Below are positions 21,072-33,630 of a stretch of DNA of 64,000 nucleotides, in pieces. The stretch comes from Cellulomonas sp. Y8. Lineage in GTDB: Bacteria > Actinomycetota > Actinomycetes > Actinomycetales > Cellulomonadaceae. How positions within the stretch are numbered: position 1 is the first letter of the stretch; the number at the start of each line of letters is the position of its first letter. The notes under the pieces are model-generated. The model made no database searches. It was not told the origin of the DNA and was given only the letters and a program-made list of their open reading frames with translations. The stretch is taken from positions 310,001 through 374,000 of the forward strand of contig NZ_CP041203.1 of the NCBI RefSeq assembly GCF_008033115.1, read 5' to 3'. A program made the translations under genes and the position numbers.

Positions 21072-24000
21072 TCACTTCTTGACGGTGACCTTCACCGGCG
21101 CGCTGGTGCTCCCGGCGACCACGTCGGGCCGCGAGGGCACGAACACCGCGGTGTACTCGTGGGCGCCCACCGAGGCGGTGCGCGGCACGGAGCCGAGCGC
21201 GAGGCCGAGCACCACCGGCGAGCGGCCGATCACGCGGTCGCCCTCCCGGAACTCGACCGTGCCGGACGGGAACCAGGTGCCCTCGACCCGGACCTGCGAG
21301 ACCAGCAGCGTCGGCAGCCAGGTCCCGTAGGACTGGCTGCTGCGGCTCGCCGACAGCGTGACCGAGGACTCCTTGAGCTGCGGCTCCGGCTCCTGCGCGG
21401 CCGCCACCGTGACGGGCAGCGTCACGACGGTGCCGCTCGGGGCGGCGACCAGGGTGAGCACGTGCTCGCCGGCCGTCGTCCCCGCCGGGACCGTCACCGC
21501 GACCTGCGCCGCGCCGTCGGTCACCGTCGCCGAGCCGATCGAGGCGCCGTCGAGCTGCACGTCGAGCGCCGTGTTCAGCGGCGAGCCCAGGCTGGTCAGG
21601 TTGAGGCCCGTGACCGGGAAGGCCAGCTCGGTGCCCGCGGTGACCTCGTCGGGCAGCGCCGGCACGCCGACCGCCCGCTCGTCGAACTCGGGCGACAGGC
21701 CCGGGTGCGCCTCGAGGTAGGCGATCCACGCGTCCCGGTCGATCAGACCCGAGTCGGTGGTGCCGGAGCCCTCGGCGAACACCCGGAAGTTGTCGCCGCC
21801 CTGGGCCAGGAAGGAGAACGTCCCGATGCGGTACTCCGCCGCCGGGTCGATCGCCTCGCCGTCGACCGTCACCGAGGTGATCCGGCTCCCCAGGGGCTGC
21901 GACTCGTCGTAGGTGTACGTGACGTTGTCCGACAGGCCGAGCTGCAGGTACGGGCGGCTCGGGATCGTGCCGTCCGCGTTGGTCTGCCACTGCTGCTCGA
22001 GCATCGTGACGACCTGCTCGCCCGTCAGCGTCGTGGTCCAGAGGTTGTTCACGAACGGCAGGACCGCGTTGGCCTCGGCGTAGGTGATGGTGCCGTCGGG
22101 CGCGTACAGCAGCTCCGCCCGCAGGCCGCCGGGGTTCACGACGCCGATCTGCGCGCCGCCCCGCTCGTCGGAGGACAGCGTCTCCAGCAGCGAGTCGGCG
22201 ACCAGGTTGCCCAGCGTCGACTCCTTGGACCGGTCGTCGCGGGTGCCGCCCGTGTAGACCCCGTTCGCGTACGAGCCGCCCGCGTAGGCGGTCGTGATGT
22301 CCGCGGTCACCGAGCCCTTGGGCTGGTTGCCGACCACAGCCGCCTCGGCCAGCGCGGCGTCGACGATCGTCTTGACCTCGGCGACGCGCGGGTACTGCGC
22401 CACCAGGGCCGCGTCGAGCTGGGCCTGGGTCTGGCCCGCCGCCGGCGCGACGCGCTTGACGTTCTCACCGGTGAGCGCGGAGACCGCGTCGGAGGCCGGG
22501 TCGTACGTCAGCGTGACCTTGCCGATGTTCTCGCCGTACGAGCCGGTCTGGACGATCGGGCGGGTCCACTCGCCGGAGGCCTCGGGCTCAGCGGGCCCGT
22601 ACCAGGCGTACTGCTTGTGGGTGTGGCCCGTGAAGATGACATCCACGTCGCCCGAGGTCAGCGTGGCGATGTCCGAGAAGGCGCCGCCCGCGGCGATCTC
22701 CTCCTCCAGCGTCGCGCCGTCCGGCGTCCCCGCGCCGGCGCCCTCGTGGTACTCGGCCACGATCACGTCGGCCTCGCCGTTGGTGTCGTCGCCGTCGGAC
22801 AGCTGCGCGGCGACGCGGTTGACCGCCTCGACCGGGTCGCCGAAGTCCAGGTCGGCGATCCCGCCCGGCGTGACGAGGGTCGGCGTCTCCTGGGTGACGA
22901 CGCCGATGACGCCGACCCGCACGCCCTCCACGTCGATGACCGTGTACTCGTCGAGCGCCGGGTTCTCGGTGCCCTTGTCGTACACGTTCGCGCCGAGGTA
23001 CGGCCACGCGGCGTTGGAGCTGTCGGCGATCACGCGGTCGACCAGGTCGGCGTAGCCGCGGTCGAACTCGTGGTTGCCGACCGCGGATGCCGCCAGGTCG
23101 AGCGCGTCGAGCACGTCGATCGTCGGCTGGTCCTCGGCCACCGCGGAGGCGAACAGGGACGCGCCGATGTTGTCGCCGGCGGACAGGAAGACCGCCGCGC
23201 CGCCGTCGGCCTCGGCCGCCGCGCGCTGCTGCTCGACGGTCCCGGCGAAGGCGACGGTGTTGGCGTCGATCCGGCCGTGGAAGTCGTTGATGTTGAGCAG
23301 CGTGAGGTCGACCGGCCCGTCCGGGGTCGTGCCGGTGTCGCCGGCGGTCAGGCCGACCAGCACCGGGTCGTGGTCCGAGGACCGGTACGCGTCCGGCGCG
23401 TAGAACAGGCTGCCGTGCGCGTTGTAGCGGCTGTACTCCAGCGCCACCGACTCGCCCGCGTTGATGTTCCAGACGTCGGCGCCGGTCGCCCGGCCCAGGG
23501 CCGCGTCGTTCAGCAGGACGTGGTCCAGCGAGCCGGACAGGCCCTGGTAGGAGTAGGAGTACTCTCCCGCGTCGAGCGCCGTCGTCGCGTCGGTGTAGCC
23601 CGCGGCGTACAGCACCTGCAGCGGGTCCTCCTGGGTGTAGGAGTTGAAGTCGCCGAGCAGCGCGACCGCCTCGGCGTCGCCCTGCACCGTCGGCACCCAG
23701 TCGCGCAGCGCCTCGGCCTGGCGGACCCGGGACTCGTTGGACGCGCCCTGGCCGTCGCCGGTGTCGGCGTCGCCCGGCCACGGGCCGGCGGAGCCCTTCG
23801 ACTTGAGGTGGTTCACGACGACGAACAGCTGCTCGCCGCCCTCGGTCGGCACGAAGGCCTGGCCGATCGGCTCGCGCGCGTTGCCGAACGCCTGGTCGTC
23901 GCCGGACTGCGTGCCGAGCGCGCGGGCGTCGCCCACGGTCTCGACGGCGGCCGGGCGGTAGATCAGCGCGTTGGTGATCGAGTCCTGCCCGGACGCGTCC

Positions 24001-25263
24001 GGCAGCTCCTTCGAGGACGGGACGAACGCCCAGGTGCCCTCGCCCGCGGCCGCGTTGAGCGCGGCGGTCAGCGTGGACAGCGCCTCGTCGGCGACGCCGT
24101 CGACGGCCGCGGAGTTCTCGATCTCCATGAGGCCGACGACGTCCGCGTCGAGCGCGTTGATCGCGGCGACGATCTTGTCCTGCTGGCGCTGCAGGTCGGC
24201 CGGGTTCCACGCCCCGCGCTGCGCGCAGCCCTCGCGGACGGTCACCGGGGTGCCCGCGCGGTCGGTGTACGGCACGCAGGACGCGGTGTCCGCGCCGAGG
24301 GTGGTGAAGTAGTTGAGCACGTTGAACGACGCGACGGTCACGTCGGCCTCGCCGACGCCCTCGGGCGCCGCGGTGCGGTCGTTCTCGAACGTGGCCGGGT
24401 AGCCGCCCGGGTTCGCCGTGTCGAGCGGCAGGGTCGGGCTGAGCTTCCACGCGCTGTTCCGGTAGTCGACGACCACCGGGTCGGTGAACGTGGCCGCCGC
24501 GCCGACGCGCACCGGGTTCGCCAGCGACACGTACGGCGGGGTCAGGCCGGAGTTCGCGGCCGACAGGAAGTTGGTGCTGGCACCGTCGTCGAGCACGACC
24601 CCGCGGGCGGCGTTGTCCGCGACGGCCGCGTCGTACTCCGGGGTGCCCGGGCGCGCGACCTCGGTCGGCTGGATCAGCGGCGTCGTCCCGGACGCCAGGC
24701 CGACCTCGCCGTACTGGTTGGTCGAGTAGGTGTTGGTCACCGTCAGGTCGCCCGACGGCAGGTAGAGCATCGACTCGAGGGTCTCGCGGGCGGCGTCGTC
24801 GGCCGGCCAGGCGGCCGTCACCGGCTCGACCGGGGCCGGCGCGTCGCCGAGCTGGACCAGGCCGGCGGCGCTGCCGACCGTGATCTCCGTCAGGCCCTGG
24901 TACTCCGACACGGCGCCCGTGACCTGGACGTGGTCGCCGATCGCGACCGAGCCCGCCGTGGCGCCCGAGAACACGAAGACCGCGTCCGAGGCGGTGCGGG
25001 CCGAGACGTCGGTGTCCCCGCCCGTGCCCGGCGTCTGGATGACGTAGCCGCGGTAGCCGCCGGTCGCGTAGACCGCGGTCACGACGCCGGACGTCGTGAC
25101 CGTCTGGCCCGCGAGCGGCGACGTGTCGCCCGGGCCCTGGACCTCCGCGATGGTGTGGGTGTCCTCCCGCAGCCGCGGGGACCGCGGTCAGGGGTACCCC
25201 GACCATCGCCCCCACGGCGGCGAGGCTCGCCGCCCACCTGGTGCGTGTGCGTACAGCGCTCAC
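21072..25263 (-). pseudogene. secreted ExeM/NucH-type nuclease fused to 5'-nucleotidase, frameshifted in signal peptide
   Basis: Predicted extracellular phosphate- and nucleotide-scavenging enzyme of about 1,397 aa. A GTG at 25263 (GGAG 7 nt upstream) opens a signal peptide, VSAVRTRTRWAASLAAVGAM then VGVPLTAVPAAA. The rest lies one frame away, open from upstream of 25082: an OB-like YhcR-type domain; an endonuclease/exonuclease/phosphatase domain (ASFNVLNYF, MEIENS, NHLKSKG, GDFNSY, SSDHDP); a metallophosphatase 5'-nucleotidase (LNINDFHGRID, GDNIGAS, GNHEFDRG, FTGHTHKQ) with its C-terminal domain; and an Ig-like end. Dropping one G from the GGG at 25166-25168 restores ...VPAAAEDTHTIAEVQ, a perfect signal peptidase site. 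Everything else is intact, so a sequencing error or a recent mutation is likelier than decay. Confidence 0.85.
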
Positions 25264-25487
25264 CGATGTTCTCCGATCCCCCGGGGCGCTTCCGGCGCCC
25301 TCGTCAGCAGGCCGCATCACAGTCGTCACACAGCCGTCTGACAACGTATGGGCGGTATGTCCGGATACACAAGCACGTCGGGGGGGACACGAAGGTTGCG
25401 ATCGGGTGAACGCCCGATCACCGGGACTGCTCCGGACGGGGCGGAAGCGCGCGGTCGGCGGCGCGGGCGGCGCGGGCGGCGAGGCGG

Positions 25488-25539
25488 CGGGGTCGGGCGG
25501 CGGGGTCGGGCGGCGAGGTCGGGCGGCGGGGTTGGGCGG
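25488..25539. repeat. four tandem 13-bp G-rich repeats
   Basis: Units CGGGGTCGGGCGG (25488-25500 and 25501-25513), CGAGGTCGGGCGG (25514-25526) and CGGGGTTGGGCGG (25527-25539). G-runs on the plus strand could form quadruplex structures. Confidence 0.85.
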
Positions 25540-25549
25540 GCTTGCGGCC

Positions 25550-25621
25550 GGTGAGGTCGTCACGAGCGCGCGAGGTCGTCACTCGTTTCCGCCGACCTCA
25601 CGCGGATGTGACGACCTCACC
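25550..25621. repeat. nested palindrome with GAGGTCG motifs
   Basis: Outer arms GGTGAGGTCGTCAC (25550-25563) and 25608-25621 pair perfectly over 14 bp. Inside, GCGCGAGGTCG (25568-25578) pairs with 25593-25603 with one mismatch. The GACCTCACGCG motif recurs in the 22-bp repeats at 31532. Confidence 0.75.
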
Positions 25622-25661
25622 GGACGGAGCCAAACCGGGGACGTCAGCGCGCCGGGACGGC

Positions 25662-25707
25662 GACGGCCCCGCGCCACGCCCTCGGAGGGGCGCGGCACGG
25701 GGCCGTC
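25662..25707 (-). terminator. pheST terminator hairpin
   Basis: GACGGCCCCG (25662-25671) pairs with CGGGGCCGTC (25698-25707), with further GC pairing inside, 12 nt after the pheT stop. Confidence 0.65.
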
Positions 25708-25718
25708 AGCGGTGCGGG

Positions 25719-28300
25719 CTACGCGCGGAGGGTGGCGCCGAAGCGGCGCTCGGCCTCCGCGACGACCGCGGCGCGCACGGCCGCGGTCTCGTCCGCCGTG
25801 AGCGTGCGGTCCGCCGCGCGCAGGCGCAGGGCGAACGCGAGCGACCGCTGGCCCTCGCCCACCTGCTCGCCCGTGTACACGTCGAACAGCCGGGCGCTCT
25901 CCAGCACGTCGCCCGCCGCGCTGGCCGCGGCACCGGTGCGGACCGCGTCGAGCACGTCGGCCACCGGCACGTCGGCCGGGACCACCAGGGCCACGTCCTC
26001 CTTGGCGACCGGGAACGTCGACACCTCGTGGGCGACGACCTCCTCGCGCGGGGCGGCGGCGAGCAGCACGTCGAGGTCGACCTCGAACGCGCTCGCCCGC
26101 GCCGGCAGCCCGAGGGCCGCGACCACGTTCGGGTGCAGCTCGCCGGCGTGGCCGACCAGGGCGCCGTCCGCGGTGGTGAACCGCGCGCAGCGCCCCGGGT
26201 GCCACGGCGCCCGCTCGGCGTCCGCCGCGACCGCGAGCTCGACGCCCAGGGTCTCGGCGAGCAGCCGCACGGCGTCGATCGCGTCGGTGTGGTCGGCGGC
26301 GCGGCCGGGCCCCCACCAGCCCGCGGGCTCCCGCAGGCCGGTGAGCACGCCGGCGACGTGCCGCGGCTGGTGCGGCACCGCCGCGCGGACGGCGTCGAGC
26401 ACGTCGTCCGACGGCCGCTGCGCGATCGGCGGCACCGGGGCCGACGCCGCGCCCGGGCGGGGCAGCGTGACCGCGCCGACCTCGAACACCGCGAGGTCGG
26501 TCGTCCCGCGGGCCACGTTCCGGCGTGCCGTGTCGAGGAGCGTCACCAGCAGCGACGCGCGCATCGACGGTCGCTCCTCCGACAGCGGGTTCGCCAGCCG
26601 GACCATCGTGCGCCGCTCGTCGTCGGCGGGCAGCGCGAGCGCGTCGAGCTGCGCCGTCCCGACGAACGGGTACGACAGCGTCTCGACCCAGCCCGCGTCC
26701 GCGAGCACCTGCGCCACCCGGCGCCGGCGCCGCTGCGCGACGGTCAGCCCGAGGCCCACCGGCGAGCGCGGGACGACCGACGGGATCGCGTCGTAGCCGT
26801 GCAGCCGCGCGACCTCCTCGACCAGGTCGACGGGCTCGGTCAGGTCCGGGCGCCACGTCGGCACGGTCACGGAGACGACCGCGTCGGCGCCCGCCCCGAC
26901 GACCTCGCCGACGGTGCAGCCGATCTCCCGCAGGTAGCGCGAGACGGCGGCGACGTCGAGGTCCAGGCCGATGAGCCGCGCCGGCAGCCCGACGGGCAGG
27001 TTCAGCACCGGCGGCGGGGTGGTGAGGTCGACGTCGGTCAGCACCGGGTCGGCCGTGCCGCCGCCGTGCTCGACCAGCAGCTCGACCACGCGGGCCGCGG
27101 CCACGCGGGGCAGCTGCGGGTCGACGCCGCGCTCGAACCGCTTGCTCGCCTCGCTCGGCAGCTTGTGCCGCCGGGCGGTGCGGGCGATCGAGACCGGGTC
27201 GAAGTGCGCGGCCTCGATCAGCAGGTCCGTGGTCGACTCGGACACCTCGGTCTCCGCGCCGCCCATGACGCCCGCGAGCCCGAGCACGCGGCCGGCGTCG
27301 GGGCCGTCGGTGATGAGCAGGTCCTCGGGGTCGAGGGCCCGGTCCGCGCCGTCGAGCGTCGTGAGCCGCTCCCCCGCCCGGGCGCGCCGGACGACGATCG
27401 GGCCGTCCAGCGTCGCCAGGTCGTAGGCGTGCAGCGGCTGCCCGAGGTCGAGCATCACGTAGTTCGTGACGTCGACGGCGAGCGAGATCGGCCGCATGCC
27501 GGCCTGGGTCAGGCGCTGCTGCATCCAGGTCGGCGACGGCTTGCTGGCCGCGACGCCCCGGACGACGCGCGCGACGAACCGGTCCGCGCCGGCGACGCCG
27601 TGGATCGGCGCCTCGTCGCGGAGCTCGACGCCGAAGCCGCCCGTGGTGGCCAGGCCCTCGTCCGCGCCGGCGCGGGGCAGGCCGCGGTCGGTGAACGCCG
27701 CCCCGGTCGAGTGCGCGTACTCGCGGGCGACGCCGCGCATCGCGAAGCAGTACCCGCGGTCCGGCGTCACGTTGATCTCCAGGACCTCCTCGCCGAGCCC
27801 CAGCAGGGCGCGGGCGTCGGTCCCGGGGGCGGCCTCGATGCCCATCTCCGACAGCACGATGATGCCGTCGTGGTCGTCGCCGAGGCCGAGCTCCCGGGAC
27901 GAGCAGATCATGCCGTCCGACACGTGGCCGTAGGTCTTGCGGCTGGCGATCGCGAACGGGCCGGGCAGCACGGTCCCGGGCAGCGCGACGACGACGTGGT
28001 CGCCCACGTCGAAGTTGTGCGCCCCGCACACGATGCCGCGCGGGGTGCGCGTGCCGTCCTCGGCCGTGCCGTTGTGGTCGCCCACGTCGACCTGGCACCA
28101 GTTGATGGTCTTGCCGTTCTTCTGCGGCTCGGGCACCCGCTCGACGACGCGGCCGACCACGAGCGGGCCGGACACGGCGGCCGGGTGCACGGCCTCCTCC
28201 TCGAGCCCGACGCGGACCAGGTCCGCCGCCAGCTGCTCGGCCGACAGGCCCTCGGGGAGCTCGACGTGCTCGGCGAGCCACGTCAGGGGGATGCGAGGCA

Positions 28301-28301
<1 letters not shown>
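25719..28301 (-). CDS. pheT: phenylalanine--tRNA ligase beta subunit
   Basis: Beta subunit of the alpha2-beta2 enzyme that charges tRNA-Phe. The 860-aa protein starts MPRIPLTWLAEHVELPEGLS and has the OB-fold tRNA-binding domain (about 40-160, WCQVDVGDHNG, ICSSRELGLG), the B3/B4 editing domain, the B5 domain, the synthetase-like core and a C-terminal FDX-ACB domain (STFPVAKEDVALVVPADVPV). Its ATG overlaps the pheS stop (ATGA). The stop is TAG. The length is typical for the bacterial subunit. Confidence 0.97.
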
Positions 28302-29700
<1,399 letters not shown>

Positions 29701-30339
29701 TCAGGACGCCGGGCGCGCGGTCCCGCCCAGGGGCCAGGCGCCGAGCGGCCGGTACAGCGGCCCGCCGGCGCGGCCCTCCCCGGGGAGCGACTCCGCCAGG
29801 ACCAGCTCCGTCACCGGCCACCGCGGCCCGCGGTAGACGGCGAGCGCGTGCACCAGGAGGTCGCCCGGGTCCGGGGCCCGCGACGCGCGGTCCCGGCGCC
29901 GGGTCCCGCCGCGCGGCGGGGCCACCCGGCCGAGCGTGACGTGCGGGCGGGACCGGACGCGGTCGTCCTGGCGCGCGCCGACCGCGTCGCCCGCCTCCCG
30001 GCAGCCGGCGACCAGGCCCTGCACCGCCGCAACGTCCCCGCCCACGCCGGCCCAGAGGGTGCGGTGCGCGAACACGCCGGCGCCGGTGAGCTCCAGGTCG
30101 AACGGCAGCCCGTCCGCCGCCACCCCGGCGAGGTGCTCCGCGAGCAGCTCCGCGCGCCCCTCGCCGACCTCGCCGTAGAACGCCAGCGTCACGTGCCAGT
30201 TCTCGGCGGGCGTCCAGCGCACGCCGTCGGGCGACCGGCCAGGGGCGGTCTCCGCGTCGACGCCGACGGCGGTGACGAGCGAGGCGGCCAGGTGCCGGCG
30301 CACCTCGGGGGTGGGCCAGAGGGCGGCGAAGACGCGCAT
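29701..30339 (-). CDS. thpR: RNA 2',3'-cyclic phosphodiesterase (2'-5' RNA ligase family)
   Basis: The 212-aa 2H phosphoesterase starts MRVFAALWPTPEVRRHLA and has the two catalytic HxT motifs, HVTLAF (about 50) and HVTLGR (about 136). ThpR opens 2',3'-cyclic phosphates and can ligate 2'-5' in vitro; its cellular role is not established. The ATG at 30339 lies 6 nt from the -10-like CATGCT (30351-30346), suggesting a leaderless mRNA. It is a single-gene unit between terminators. Confidence 0.9.
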   Translation of the reverse strand: MRVFAALWPTPEVRRHLAASLVTAVGVDAETAPGRSPDGVRWTPAENWHVTLAFYGEVGEGRAELLAEHLAGVAADGLPFDLELTGAGVFAHRTLWAGVGGDVAAVQGLVAGCREAGDAVGARQDDRVRSRPHVTLGRVAPPRGGTRRRDRASRAPDPGDLLVHALAVYRGPRWPVTELVLAESLPGEGRAGGPLYRPLGAWPLGGTARPAS

Positions 30340-30345
30340 CGGTCC

Positions 30346-30351
30346 AGCATG
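30346..30351 (-). promoter_or_regulatory. leaderless promoter -10 box of thpR
   Basis: CATGCT on the minus strand ends 6 nt before the thpR ATG; no Shine-Dalgarno. Confidence 0.4.
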
Positions 30352-30403
30352 CCGTGCGGCGGGGCCGGGTGGGTGGGCGGGTAGGTGGGCCGATCGGCCG
30401 GGT

Positions 30404-30450
30404 GGAAGGTCTGGCCGGACACGCCGGGGGTGTCTCCGGCCAGACCTTCC
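30404..30450 (-). terminator. terminator of the RNA methyltransferase gene
   Basis: GGAAGGTCTGGCCGG (30404-30418) pairs perfectly with 30436-30450, a 15-bp stem, about 44 nt past the methyltransferase stop. Confidence 0.75.
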
Positions 30451-30493
30451 GCTCCCGGGTGCACGTGGCGCGCGCGGCACACGCGGCGCCCGG

Positions 30494-31438
30494 TCAGCGG
30501 TGGGCGCGGGACGAGGCGTAGAGGCAGACCGCCGCGGCGGTGCCGAGGTTGAGGGACTCGGCGCGCCCGCGCAGCGGCACCCGCACGACGGCGTCCGCGC
30601 GGTCGCGGTCCGCCGGCGGCAGGCCCCAGGCCTCGTTGCCGAACAGCCACGCCGTCGCGGCGCGCAGGTCGGCGGGACCGGCGTCGTCGGCCCCGGGGGA
30701 CGGCTCGGCCGCGGCGCCCGCCACCGCGGCGGCGTCCTGCAGGTCGTCCAGGTCGAGGTCGCCCGTGCCGTCCGCCGCCAGCACCGCGAGACCCGCCGCC
30801 CGCAGCGCGTCGACCGCGTCCGCGACCGACACCCCCGACACGACCGGCAGGTGGAACAGCGAGCCGGCCGTCGAGCGCACGACCTTCGGGTTCGTCGTCT
30901 CGACGCTGTCCCCCGCCACGACGACCGCGTCCGCGCCCGCCGCGTCCGCGACCCGGATGACCGTGCCCGCGTTCCCGGGGTCGCGCACCTGCGCCAGCAC
31001 CGCCACCAGCCGGGGCCGCGCGGCGAGCACGGCGGCGAGCGCGTCGGCACCCAGCGGCCCGACGGGCACCCCGTCCCGCGCGGCGGCACGGGCGGCCTCG
31101 GGCAGGTCGGCGACGGCGAGGACGCCCTGCGCGTCCGGCGACATCGCGTCGAGCACGGCCGCGTCCCCGAGGTGCACGTGCAGGCCGACAGCCTCCGCGT
31201 CGGCGACGATCTCGGCGTACCGGTCCGCGGCCTCCGCGGTGAGGTACACGTCCCGGACGGTGCGCGGCGCCCAGCGCACCACCTCGCGCACGGCCTGGGG
31301 GCCCTCGACGGCGTACCGCCCGGCGCGGCGACGCCCGGACCGGGTGCCGAGCGCCCGCACGGCCTTGACGCGGTCGGCGTGCGGGTTGGTCATCGGGGGG
31401 CGTGCGGCGGCGGGGCCGTCGGGTGCGGTGCGGGACAC
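30494..31438 (-). CDS. SpoU/TrmH family RNA 2'-O-methyltransferase
   Basis: SAM-dependent ribose methyltransferase with a SPOUT knot, probably acting on 23S rRNA or tRNA. The 314-aa protein has an N-terminal substrate-binding domain (RYAVEGPQAVREVV) and the three SPOUT motifs: VRDPGNAGTVIRVADAAGAD, WLFGNEAWGL and SLNLGTAAAVCLY. GTG 31438 is chosen over ATG 31393 because GAGGAT ends 6 nt upstream and neither site has a Shine-Dalgarno. The neighbour order rplT / methyltransferase / pheS is conserved in Actinobacteria. Confidence 0.9.
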   Translation of the reverse strand: MSRTAPDGPAAARPPMTNPHADRVKAVRALGTRSGRRRAGRYAVEGPQAVREVVRWAPRTVRDVYLTAEAADRYAEIVADAEAVGLHVHLGDAAVLDAMSPDAQGVLAVADLPEAARAAARDGVPVGPLGADALAAVLAARPRLVAVLAQVRDPGNAGTVIRVADAAGADAVVVAGDSVETTNPKVVRSTAGSLFHLPVVSGVSVADAVDALRAAGLAVLAADGTGDLDLDDLQDAAAVAGAAAEPSPGADDAGPADLRAATAWLFGNEAWGLPPADRDRADAVVRVPLRGRAESLNLGTAAAVCLYASSRAHR

Positions 31439-31444
31439 GGCTCC

Positions 31445-31450
31445 ATCCTC
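31445..31450 (-). promoter_or_regulatory. leaderless promoter -10 box of methyltransferase gene
   Basis: GAGGAT on the minus strand lies 6 nt from the GTG start; no Shine-Dalgarno. Confidence 0.4.
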
Positions 31451-31531
31451 CCGCACGCGGCGGCGTGGCCGCGGCGCGCCCGAGCGGGCGCCGGCGCGCC
31501 GGTGACGGCAGCGCTGGGCGCGGGCCCCTGC

Positions 31532-31619
31532 GCGGCGACCTCACGCGCACCGAGCGGCGACCTCACGCGCACCGAGCGGCGACCTCACGCGCACCGAGCG
31601 GCGACCTCACGCGCACCGA
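31532..31619. repeat. four perfect tandem copies of a 22-bp repeat
   Basis: The unit GCGGCGACCTCACGCGCACC+GA occurs at 31532-31553, 31554-31575, 31576-31597 and 31598-31619 with no mismatch. It is a VNTR-like minisatellite in the gap between the methyltransferase and rplT genes. Confidence 0.95.
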
Positions 31620-31630
31620 GCGAGCAGTGG

Positions 31631-31671
31631 ACACGTCGAGCGAGCAGTCGCCGACTGCTCGCTCGACGTGT
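31631..31671. repeat. 20-bp perfect palindrome (dispersed family member)
   Basis: The arms 31631-31650 and 31652-31671 are perfectly complementary, leaving a single central base. The sequence is closely similar to the palindrome at 40654-40700, including the flanking TCGGCT. Confidence 0.9.
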
Positions 31672-31741
31672 CGGCTGCCCGCTGGGTGCAGGACGGGTCG
31701 GCCCGGCCGCCGCCGCGCCCGCCGCCGGGCCCCCGGACGCG

Positions 31742-31778
31742 CAGGACCCCCGGGGCCTGTCGGCTCCCGGGGGTCCTG
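31742..31778 (-). terminator. infC-rpmI-rplT terminator
   Basis: CAGGACCCCCGGG (31742-31754) pairs perfectly with 31766-31778, a 13-bp stem with an 11-nt loop, 50 nt after the rplT stop. Confidence 0.75.
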
Positions 31779-31828
31779 AGGAGTGCGTGCGCGCGGTCAG
31801 GCCGCGCGCGTCGCGGTGACGACGAGCG

Positions 31829-32215
31829 TCAGGCGGCGGCCTTCGGCGCGTTCACGTCGGCCGGCAGCGCGTCCTTGGCGACCTGCACCAGGGCGTTGAA
31901 CGCCGCGACGTCGGTGACGGCCAGGTCGGCCAGCACGCGACGGTCGACCTCGACCCCAGCGGCCTTGAGGCCCTGGATGAGGCGGTTGTAGGTCAGGCCC
32001 TGCTCGCGCGCAGCCGCGTTGATCCGCTGGATCCACAGCTTGCGGAAGTCGCCCTTGCGCGCCTTGCGGTCGCGGTAGGCGTAGACCAGGGAGTGGGTGA
32101 CCTGCTCCTTGGCCTTGCGGTACAGGCGCGACCGCTGACCGCGGTAGCCGGAGGCCCGCTCGAGGGTCGCCCGGCGCTTCTTCTGGGCGTTGACCGCCCG
32201 CTTCACGCGTGCCAC
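31829..32215 (-). CDS. rplT: 50S ribosomal protein L20
   Basis: Early-assembly large-subunit protein. The 128-aa protein is basic and matches L20 throughout: [58 protein letters not shown]. It starts at GTG 32215 with AAGGAG 6 nt upstream. It is the last gene of infC-rpmI-rplT, 61 nt after rpmI. Confidence 0.97.
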   Translation of the reverse strand: MARVKRAVNAQKKRRATLERASGYRGQRSRLYRKAKEQVTHSLVYAYRDRKARKGDFRKLWIQRINAAAREQGLTYNRLIQGLKAAGVEVDRRVLADLAVTDVAAFNALVQVAKDALPADVNAPKAAA

Positions 32216-32276
32216 GTGATGCTCCTTGCTTCGTTATCGGGTCGGCTGCGGACCGCGGCGCTCGCGCGCCGACGGG

Positions 32277-32471
32277 TCACTTGCCGAGCAGCTTCTTGAT
32301 CTTGGGGGCGTCGGCCGCGGAGACGACCTGGTCCGAGGCGAGGCGACGCGTGCGACGGCTCGACTTGTGCTCGAACAGGTGACGCGCGTTGGCCTGCTCG
32401 CGCATGACCTTGCCGCTCCCGGTGATCCGGAAGCGCTTCTTCGCACCGGAGTGCGTCTTGTTCTTCGGCAT
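32277..32471 (-). CDS. rpmI: 50S ribosomal protein L35
   Basis: Small basic ribosomal protein of 64 aa, [20 protein letters not shown] and onwards, ending KIKKLLGK. The ATG at 32471 is preceded by AGGAGAGACGGCAGCC. It sits 86 nt after infC and before rplT in the standard order. Confidence 0.96.
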   Translation of the reverse strand: MPKNKTHSGAKKRFRITGSGKVMREQANARHLFEHKSSRRTRRLASDQVVSAADAPKIKKLLGK

Positions 32472-32557
32472 GGCTGCCGTCTCTCCTTGTCGTCGCATCG
32501 CGCCGGGGCGCGACTCGTCCGTCCGGTCCCGGTGGGGTCCGAGCGTGTCGGTGCAGG

Positions 32558-33553
<996 letters not shown>

Positions 33554-33599
33554 GTGGTGCTCCTCGAAGTCGAAGTGGGTGACCTCCAGGAACGAGGAA

Positions 33600-33630
33600 G
33601 GCCCTCGCACCTGAGCACAGGTGGAGGGCC
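33600..33630 (-). promoter_or_regulatory. infC leader hairpin (possible attenuator)
   Basis: Read on the minus strand, GGCCCTCCACCTG, a TGCT loop and CAGGTGCGAGGGCC form a 13-bp stem with one bulge, followed by TTCCTCGTTCC. It lies about 46 nt upstream of the infC start, where L20 or IF-3 autoregulation would be expected. The assignment is structural only. Confidence 0.5.

Larger units (their letters stand above)
25264..25661. other. repeat-rich intergenic region, no gene
   Basis: Lies between pheT and the nuclease gene. It contains four 13-bp G-rich direct repeats (25488-25539) and a nested palindrome (25550-25621). No plausible coding frame was seen. Confidence 0.6.

Noticed and set aside
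20451..25409. 1,652-aa plus-strand frame opposite the nuclease gene
   Set aside because: Long antisense frames are common in very GC-rich genes; its composition is V/R/H/G-rich with no recognisable motif, while the minus strand encodes conserved domains.
31532..31671. CRISPR array
   Set aside because: The 22-bp units are directly adjacent with no spacers, and no cas gene is near.
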